A DNA stretch of 64,000 bases, from positions 18,301 to 82,300 of the forward strand of contig CADBKG010000003.1 of NCBI GenBank assembly GCA_902795215.1, written 5' to 3'. Within the stretch, counting starts at the first letter, position 1. Each line of letters starts with the position of its first letter. The notes beneath the pieces were generated by a model. The model saw nothing but the letters and a program-made list of their open reading frames with translations. It had not been told where the DNA came from and ran no database searches. Of the stretch, positions 59,111 through 64,000 are shown piece after piece. The translations under genes and the position numbers were made by a program. The stretch is from an uncultured Erysipelotrichaceae bacterium. Its GTDB lineage: Bacteria > Bacillota_I > Bacilli_A > RF39 > UBA660.

Positions 59111-60820
59111 TTAATAACTCTTAGGTTTTTCTAGACCATATTCTTCATTTATATCATCAAAGATATCTCTTATTTCGCCCCATTTTTTATTAAATAAGCG
59201 AACATATTCATCATAATATTTATTAATTTCTGTACTATAAAATTTTCTGCTTTTATCTTTTGAGGCATTTCTAATTATATTTAAAAACTGATCAATATTG
59301 TTTCTAAATTGAACATCATTTGTTCTTCTTTTTATTTCATTAAATAAAAATATAATCGCAGGAATATCTTTGTTGTTAATTATTTTCTGGTAGTAATCTT
59401 TATCTAAATATGGAAAATCTGGTTCGTTATTGTCTCTTTCTTCAAAGTTGTATTCATCATATTCAAATCTTTCTTTATACTCTACTTCTTCTTTATTTAA
59501 TGGCCCAGAGAATGCAATTTCATCTGGCGACATATCTTTAAAACTACTTGGCATTTTATCACTCCTATCTTCTTTTAGTTCAAAGCCATTATATCTGTTT
59601 ATTAAATTCATACTAATTATTAAATCCATTTTATCATGTTTTAAAACTTCTTTTAATAAATAATTATATGCATTTATATATTCTCTTTTTTCTTTAGCAT
59701 GTGTTTCATTTACTTTTTTTAACAAATGTACTATTTCATTTATTTTTTTTCTATATTCAATATTTCTAGAATATCTTGCTACTTTATCAATATTTGAAAA
59801 CATTTTATATAGTTCTTTTGAATCATCCGTTGCTTCACCAAACAAATACTCTAAATCATAATATTTCTTTTCATGTTTTTTGCTATTTACTATATTAAAT
59901 ATATTCCCCAAATTTAAAGCTTTTTGTATTTCTAAAAAAGTTTCCGTTTTCTCTTCAGATGGCCTTGGAATATAAAACCCTAAATTACCAGTATTAGAAT
60001 CACGAATTGTATCTAATACAAAATTAGTTAGTCTAATAAAATTCTTATAATCATATTTACTATTAGTAGAATAACCTTCTCTTCTTGTTTTGGTCCTTAC
60101 AAAATTGATAACTCCAGAGTATAGTTTTTTTTCTTCTCTTTCATTTAATCCTTTTGTTTTTCTTCTTTGAGAAAACATATACATAAAATGCAAAAGAGAT
60201 CGTTCATTTGTAAGAGATTCTATTTCCCAATTCAGCTCATTAATTCTATTTTGAATTTCCTCCTTAGAAAACCCAGAAGGTTCGCCCGCTTTCTTTTTAT
60301 ATACTTTTTCATTTTCTTTAGATAGAGCCTTTGTTTTCTCTTTTCTATAATAATCCAATTTAGATTGTTTTTCTCTTATTATATCGGCAAGTTTTCTAGC
60401 TTGATTAGTAATTGGATCCCTTTCTCTTTTTCCAAATTTTTCATAAAATATTTCATCGAACATAGGATTACCCAAATTTTTAGTTATAAAATCTGCTATT
60501 ATTTCTTCATTAAAATATCCTATTTCTCTTTGATAAAAGATTCTTAAATGTGTATCTTCATAATACACTTTTTTATCTTCGGCGGTATGTCTATCAACAA
60601 TAGCAATATAATCACCTACATAGTCTTCTGGAATTAATTCTAAATCTTTTAGATATCTTATTAATCCTTTTCTATTATTAAACTGTGATGTAAACATTAA
60701 AAGACAATATAAATTGGTTAACTTTATATTTTCATGCTGAAAAGAATTAAGCATTATTGGAGTATGATTAATTCCATCAATCGATAAATAATAGTTGTTT
60801 GTATTGCTTATTTTTTCCAT
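59111..60820 (-). CDS. Large hypothetical protein, 569 residues
   Basis: I do not recognise any family. The protein is soluble, highly charged and predicted largely helical; a long coiled-coil-like Lys/Glu stretch spans about 165-215 (IREKQSKLDYYRKEKTKALS and following). The C-terminal half is Asp/Glu-rich, with EYKERFEYDEYNFEERDNNE near 445. No enzyme motif was found. It starts three bases after parE and runs directly into xer, so it is co-transcribed with chromosome maintenance genes. The upstream ribosome binding site is weak. Confidence 0.7.
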   Translation of the reverse strand: MEKISNTNNYYLSIDGINHTPIMLNSFQHENIKLTNLYCLLMFTSQFNNRKGLIRYLKDLELIPEDYVGDYIAIVDRHTAEDKKVYYEDTHLRIFYQREIGYFNEEIIADFITKNLGNPMFDEIFYEKFGKRERDPITNQARKLADIIREKQSKLDYYRKEKTKALSKENEKVYKKKAGEPSGFSKEEIQNRINELNWEIESLTNERSLLHFMYMFSQRRKTKGLNEREEKKLYSGVINFVRTKTRREGYSTNSKYDYKNFIRLTNFVLDTIRDSNTGNLGFYIPRPSEEKTETFLEIQKALNLGNIFNIVNSKKHEKKYYDLEYLFGEATDDSKELYKMFSNIDKVARYSRNIEYRKKINEIVHLLKKVNETHAKEKREYINAYNYLLKEVLKHDKMDLIISMNLINRYNGFELKEDRSDKMPSSFKDMSPDEIAFSGPLNKEEVEYKERFEYDEYNFEERDNNEPDFPYLDKDYYQKIINNKDIPAIIFLFNEIKRRTNDVQFRNNIDQFLNIIRNASKDKSRKFYSTEINKYYDEYVRLFNKKWGEIRDIFDDINEEYGLEKPKSY

Positions 60821-60823
60821 ATT

Positions 60824-62755
60824 TTATATTTCGTAGCCCTCATCAAGCGTAAATTCTACGTTTTCATTAATCCATTCTTTACGTGGTTCGACTACATCCC
60901 CCATTAGTACGCTTACTCTTTTTTCTGCAAGAGCAGCATCTGTTATATTAACTTTAATTAAACTACGTGTTTCAGGATTCATTGTTGTTTCCCATAATGG
61001 CATTGGATTCATTTCTCCAAGTCCTTTGTATCTTTGAACGCTGTACTTTTTATTAGCTTTTTGAAGACTATCTGTATAAGTACTCATTTCATCTTTTGTC
61101 CAAAAATATTTTCTATTTTTACCATCTTTATCAGTATCAACTTTAAATAAAGGTGGCATTGCTATATATAAGTGTCCTTCTTCTATTAAAGGTTTCATAA
61201 ATCTATAGAAGAATGTAAGTAATAAGCATTGAATATGTGCACCATCATCATCGGCATCGGTCATGATTATTACTTTGTCGTAGTTTATATCTTTTATATC
61301 AAATTCAGAACCATATCCAGCGCCTATACAATGTATCATAGTGTTTATTTCTTCATTCTTCATTATATCTGTCATAGATGCTTTTTCAGTATTTATGATT
61401 TTACCACGAAGAGGAAGTATAGCCTGGAATTTTCTATCACGGCTTTTTTTAGCAGTTCCACCGGCAGAATTACCCTCAACTATAAATAGTTCGTTAATCT
61501 TTGGATTTCTTCCTTGAGGTGGTGTTAATTTTCCACCAAGTACTTTATCTCCTTTTTTAGAACCTTTACCATTTCTTGCATCTTCTCTTGCTTTTCTAGC
61601 CGCTTCTTTGGCAATTCTACTTTTAGTTGCTTTTTCGATTATAGTACTTGCTATCTTAGTATTTTCTTCTAAATAATATCTTAATTGTTCTAAGATTACT
61701 TGTTCTACTGCGTTTTTAGCTTCAGGAGTACCAAGTTTACCTTTAGTTTGTCCTTCGAATTGTAAAAGTTCTTCAGGAATCTTTAAATTCATAACAGCTG
61801 TTAAACCTTCTCTAACATCTCCGCCATCAAAGTTTGGATCTTTTTGTTTAAGTATTCCATGACTTCTAGCATATTCATTAAATACTTTTGTAAGACCTGT
61901 TTTAAAACCAACCTCATGTGAACCACCATCACTTGTTTTAACGTTATTAACAAATGATAATATATTTTCACTATATGAATCAGTATATTGCATCGCAATA
62001 TCTACTTCGATTTTATTTTTAACTTGAGTAAAGTTTATTGTATTATTAAGTGGCTTTTTATCTTCATTTATATAATTAACAAAAGATACTAGTCCATCAT
62101 CATAATGATAAGTTTCTTCTAATCCATCTTCTTCATCTTTAACATTTATAGTTAAATCTTTATTTAAAAACGCACTTTCTTGCATTCTTTCACATATAGT
62201 AGTAAAACTAAATTTACAATCTTTAAATATTTCAGGATCAGGCATAAAAGTAACACTTGTTCCAGTTTTATTAGTCTTACCTATTTCATGAAGAGGTTCA
62301 TCAACTTTTCCACCAGCTTTAAATTTGATATTAACTATTTTACCATCTCTAAGTATTGTTACATCCATCCATTTAGATAGTGCATTAACAACGCTTCCAC
62401 CAACACCGTGTAATCCACCAGAGACTTTATAGTTCCCTTCTTCAAATTTACCACCTGCATGAAGTATTGTATATATTACTTCTGGAGTACTTTTTCCACT
62501 TTCATGCATTCCAATTGGTACACCTCTACCATTATCAGTGATAGTTATAGAATTATCTTTTCTAATAACAACTCTTATTTTATTACCATAACCATTTATA
62601 ATCTCATCAACGGCATTATCTACAATTTCCCATACTAAATGATGCATACCTCTTTTGTCAGTTGATCCGATATACATTCCTGGTCTTTTTCTAACGGCTT
62701 CTAGGCCTTCTAATATCTTGATTGAATTTTCATTATATTTTGCTTCTTTTGCCAC
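60824..62755 (-). CDS. parE: DNA topoisomerase IV subunit B (ParE)
   Basis: A 643-residue GHKL ATPase subunit that with ParC unlinks daughter chromosomes. ATP-site motifs are MHHLVWEIVDNAVDE near 37, TDNGRGVPIGMHE near 73, and SGGLHGVGGSVVNALS near 113; the transducer has QFEGQTKGKLGTPEA; the TOPRIM part has EGNSAGGTAKKSRDR near 425 and MTDADDDGAHI. The resemblance throughout is to Firmicutes ParE rather than GyrB. The usual EGDSAGG reads EGNSAGG here. I chose the GTG at 62753-62755 (GGTGATAAGA upstream), giving VAKEAKYNENS, matching known starts. No parC is adjacent. Confidence 0.95.
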   Translation of the reverse strand: MAKEAKYNENSIKILEGLEAVRKRPGMYIGSTDKRGMHHLVWEIVDNAVDEIINGYGNKIRVVIRKDNSITITDNGRGVPIGMHESGKSTPEVIYTILHAGGKFEEGNYKVSGGLHGVGGSVVNALSKWMDVTILRDGKIVNIKFKAGGKVDEPLHEIGKTNKTGTSVTFMPDPEIFKDCKFSFTTICERMQESAFLNKDLTINVKDEEDGLEETYHYDDGLVSFVNYINEDKKPLNNTINFTQVKNKIEVDIAMQYTDSYSENILSFVNNVKTSDGGSHEVGFKTGLTKVFNEYARSHGILKQKDPNFDGGDVREGLTAVMNLKIPEELLQFEGQTKGKLGTPEAKNAVEQVILEQLRYYLEENTKIASTIIEKATKSRIAKEAARKAREDARNGKGSKKGDKVLGGKLTPPQGRNPKINELFIVEGNSAGGTAKKSRDRKFQAILPLRGKIINTEKASMTDIMKNEEINTMIHCIGAGYGSEFDIKDINYDKVIIMTDADDDGAHIQCLLLTFFYRFMKPLIEEGHLYIAMPPLFKVDTDKDGKNRKYFWTKDEMSTYTDSLQKANKKYSVQRYKGLGEMNPMPLWETTMNPETRSLIKVNITDAALAEKRVSVLMGDVVEPRKEWINENVEFTLDEGYEI

Positions 62756-62788
62756 TCTTATCACCAATATTTATATTATCACGATACT

Positions 62789-62813
62789 AAAAAAAAGGCA
62801 AGACTTGCCCTTT
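62789..62813 (-). terminator. Terminator of the TPR-like gene
   Basis: On the minus strand AAAGGGCAA pairs with TTGCCTTT (one bulged base) and is followed by eight T. Confidence 0.7.
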
Positions 62814-63987
62814 AGACCTTTACTTCTGATTGACTTTTTACACTCGTAAATTCACTTATTAATTTCTCTATTTCAATATCATTTACAAATACATCATTTG
62901 CAATTCTAAAATAAGTAAGTGCTGTTTCTTTATCATTTAAATTTAAGTAAGATAACCCTATTCTATAATATATATACGAAGGAAAATCACAATCACTTTC
63001 TATAACTTTAATATATTCTCTAATAGCAAGTGCATACTTCTTTTTCTCATATAATGTATCTGCAAGTTTTATATCTATTTTATTACTGCCCTTATAAGCA
63101 ACAACTATCTTTTTATCACCATTTTCATCTTCAATTACAAATGCTTTATTATCATGATATACACTTAAAATATCAAAAACATTTGGGTCATATTCTGTAT
63201 CTATTATAACTGCTCCTCTTTTTGAAAGCATTTTATGATGGGCATCAGCGATAGTTTTATTAAACATATTGTTCTCTTTGAGTTTATTGTTAGCGATTTT
63301 TTCATATTTCATTCTTTTTGTTAAAAAACATATATCTCTTAAAGCAAGCGTTACAGGATTATCATCTCTATCAATATTGTTTTTTTCGTTAAATTCTCCA
63401 CTAAACTTTAATGCTACTCTAAAATCATTATGTTCAATAGCCTCATATATACTATTATATTTTTTAAATTTATGATCATATTCTAATAATTCTCCACTTT
63501 CAAGTTTTAAGTAGATTAGTGCTAACTTTTTTAACAACAAATCATCTTTAGTCGACTTATTTATTTTTTCTAACCCAGTTATTCTTTCAACTATTGCCTC
63601 ATATCTTTTAATAGCGATATTATCTTTAAAAAAGCTCTTTTTATCATATTTTTTATTTAATGCACAATATAGCAATCTTTTTTCTAATAAATTCTCTAAA
63701 TTGTCACTTTCGTTATATAAGTCATCTGATAATTTACAAGCATCTCTAAAGTGTTTTTGAAATGCTTCTTTTCTTATTTTATTTCTTTTGTCTGAATTAA
63801 TAGTATCATTACTAACAAGTATATCTTTTTCTTGTAGTGCTTTGTCAAAAGAAACATTATATATTATAAAATCCAATAAATATAAATAATAATTATATGA
63901 ATTAATATCTATCATTTCGTTTTCTTTTAATTCATCTAAGTATTTTTTTAAATCATTATATTCTTCTAATCTTAATGTTACTAACAT
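62812..63987 (-). CDS. TPR-like repeat protein, 5' end uncertain at the window edge
   Basis: A frame of 391 residues, mainly helical, ending in tetratricopeptide-like repeats (DTLYEKKKYALAIREYIKVI and YIYYRIGLSYLNLNDKETAL near 315-360), suggesting protein-protein interaction. Residues about 260-305 hold strand-rich sequence (AVIIDTEYDPNVFDILSVYH, KKIVVAYKGSN). I see no enzyme motif. The frame stays open past the ATG at 63985-63987 to the window edge and no ribosome binding site precedes that ATG, so the true start may lie outside. It has its own terminator. Confidence 0.6.
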   Translation of the reverse strand: MLVTLRLEEYNDLKKYLDELKENEMIDINSYNYYLYLLDFIIYNVSFDKALQEKDILVSNDTINSDKRNKIRKEAFQKHFRDACKLSDDLYNESDNLENLLEKRLLYCALNKKYDKKSFFKDNIAIKRYEAIVERITGLEKINKSTKDDLLLKKLALIYLKLESGELLEYDHKFKKYNSIYEAIEHNDFRVALKFSGEFNEKNNIDRDDNPVTLALRDICFLTKRMKYEKIANNKLKENNMFNKTIADAHHKMLSKRGAVIIDTEYDPNVFDILSVYHDNKAFVIEDENGDKKIVVAYKGSNKIDIKLADTLYEKKKYALAIREYIKVIESDCDFPSYIYYRIGLSYLNLNDKETALTYFRIANDVFVNDIEIEKLISEFTSVKSQSEVKV

Positions 63988-64000
63988 TATTTGATAATAT

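Overview
The window is very AT-rich and densely coded. About 60 of some 70 genes lie on the minus strand, so it probably sits on one replichore. PolC-type polymerase, SufU, a PASTA Ser/Thr kinase, SepF/DivIVA, and the rpsT-spoIIP-(yqxA)-lepA-hemW and rlmN-prpC-prkC-rsgA-rpe gene orders point to a Firmicutes/Bacilli bacterium, probably an uncultured gut lineage with a reduced genome. TGA is used as a stop (for example rlmN, rsgA, mreC, miaB), so this is genetic code 11, not the Mollicutes code 4. The species-level identity is inference.

Layout from left to right. 1-3.6 kb: the start of an FtsW/RodA gene, gpmA, a DUF3006 protein, a ComEC-like hydrolase and an unknown protein. 3.7-6 kb: dinD with an intragenic palindrome, then the first of three beta-helix surface proteins. 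6-12 kb: polC with a duplicated OB domain, rpsP-khpA. 12-20 kb: a cadherin-like membrane protein, hemW, an HD protein, lepA, small membrane proteins, RNHCP, a YqxA-position gene and spoIIP. 20-28 kb: rpsT, a transglutaminase-like protein, a compact alaS, a kinase, surface protein 2, a SipW-type secreted protein, spoIIB-like-radC-mreC-mreD. 28-34 kb: DUF421, miaB, a thioredoxin-like lipoprotein, an HD protein, a rhodanese, a TrmH-type methyltransferase, a YgjP-type protease. 33.8-35.5 kb: two plus-strand membrane proteins, then a strongly structured small transcript with a 50-codon ORF. 35.5-44 kb: one apparent long operon, rlmN-prpC-prkC-rsgA-rpe-DUF308-sufC-sufD-sufS-sufU. 44-46.4 kb: an ORF6N/PLD-like gene with an intragenic palindrome, converging with surface protein 3. 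46.5-50 kb: spoIVFA/spoIVFB-like, cdsA and rseP. 50-64 kb: a phosphohexomutase, export and envelope proteins including a pilin-like/NlpC fusion, divIVA, sepF, smr, ppdK, xer, a large unknown protein, parE and a TPR-like protein.

Most of the window is housekeeping: translation (S16, S20, LepA, AlaRS, MiaB, RlmN), replication and chromosome maintenance (PolC, ParE, Xer), Fe-S assembly, envelope growth (FtsW/RodA, MreC, SepF, DivIVA, PrkC/PrpC) and membrane proteolysis. Several proteins resemble sporulation factors (SpoIIP, SpoIVFA/FB, SpoIIB), but the window alone cannot show whether the organism sporulates.

The least explained items are: (1) the structured small transcript at 35.1-35.43 kb, whose ribosome binding site can be base-paired away; (2) perfect intragenic palindromes at matching positions in dinD and the ORF6N gene; (3) a 46-bp promoter-like repeat present upstream of dinD and of the spoIIB-like gene; (4) three paralogous xPxTG surface proteins with related promoters and leaders; (5) a set of small membrane proteins that appear to share an N-terminal motif; and (6) architectural oddities in PolC, AlaRS, SufD and an NlpC/P60 protein. 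All product names come from reading the sequence; no database search was run.
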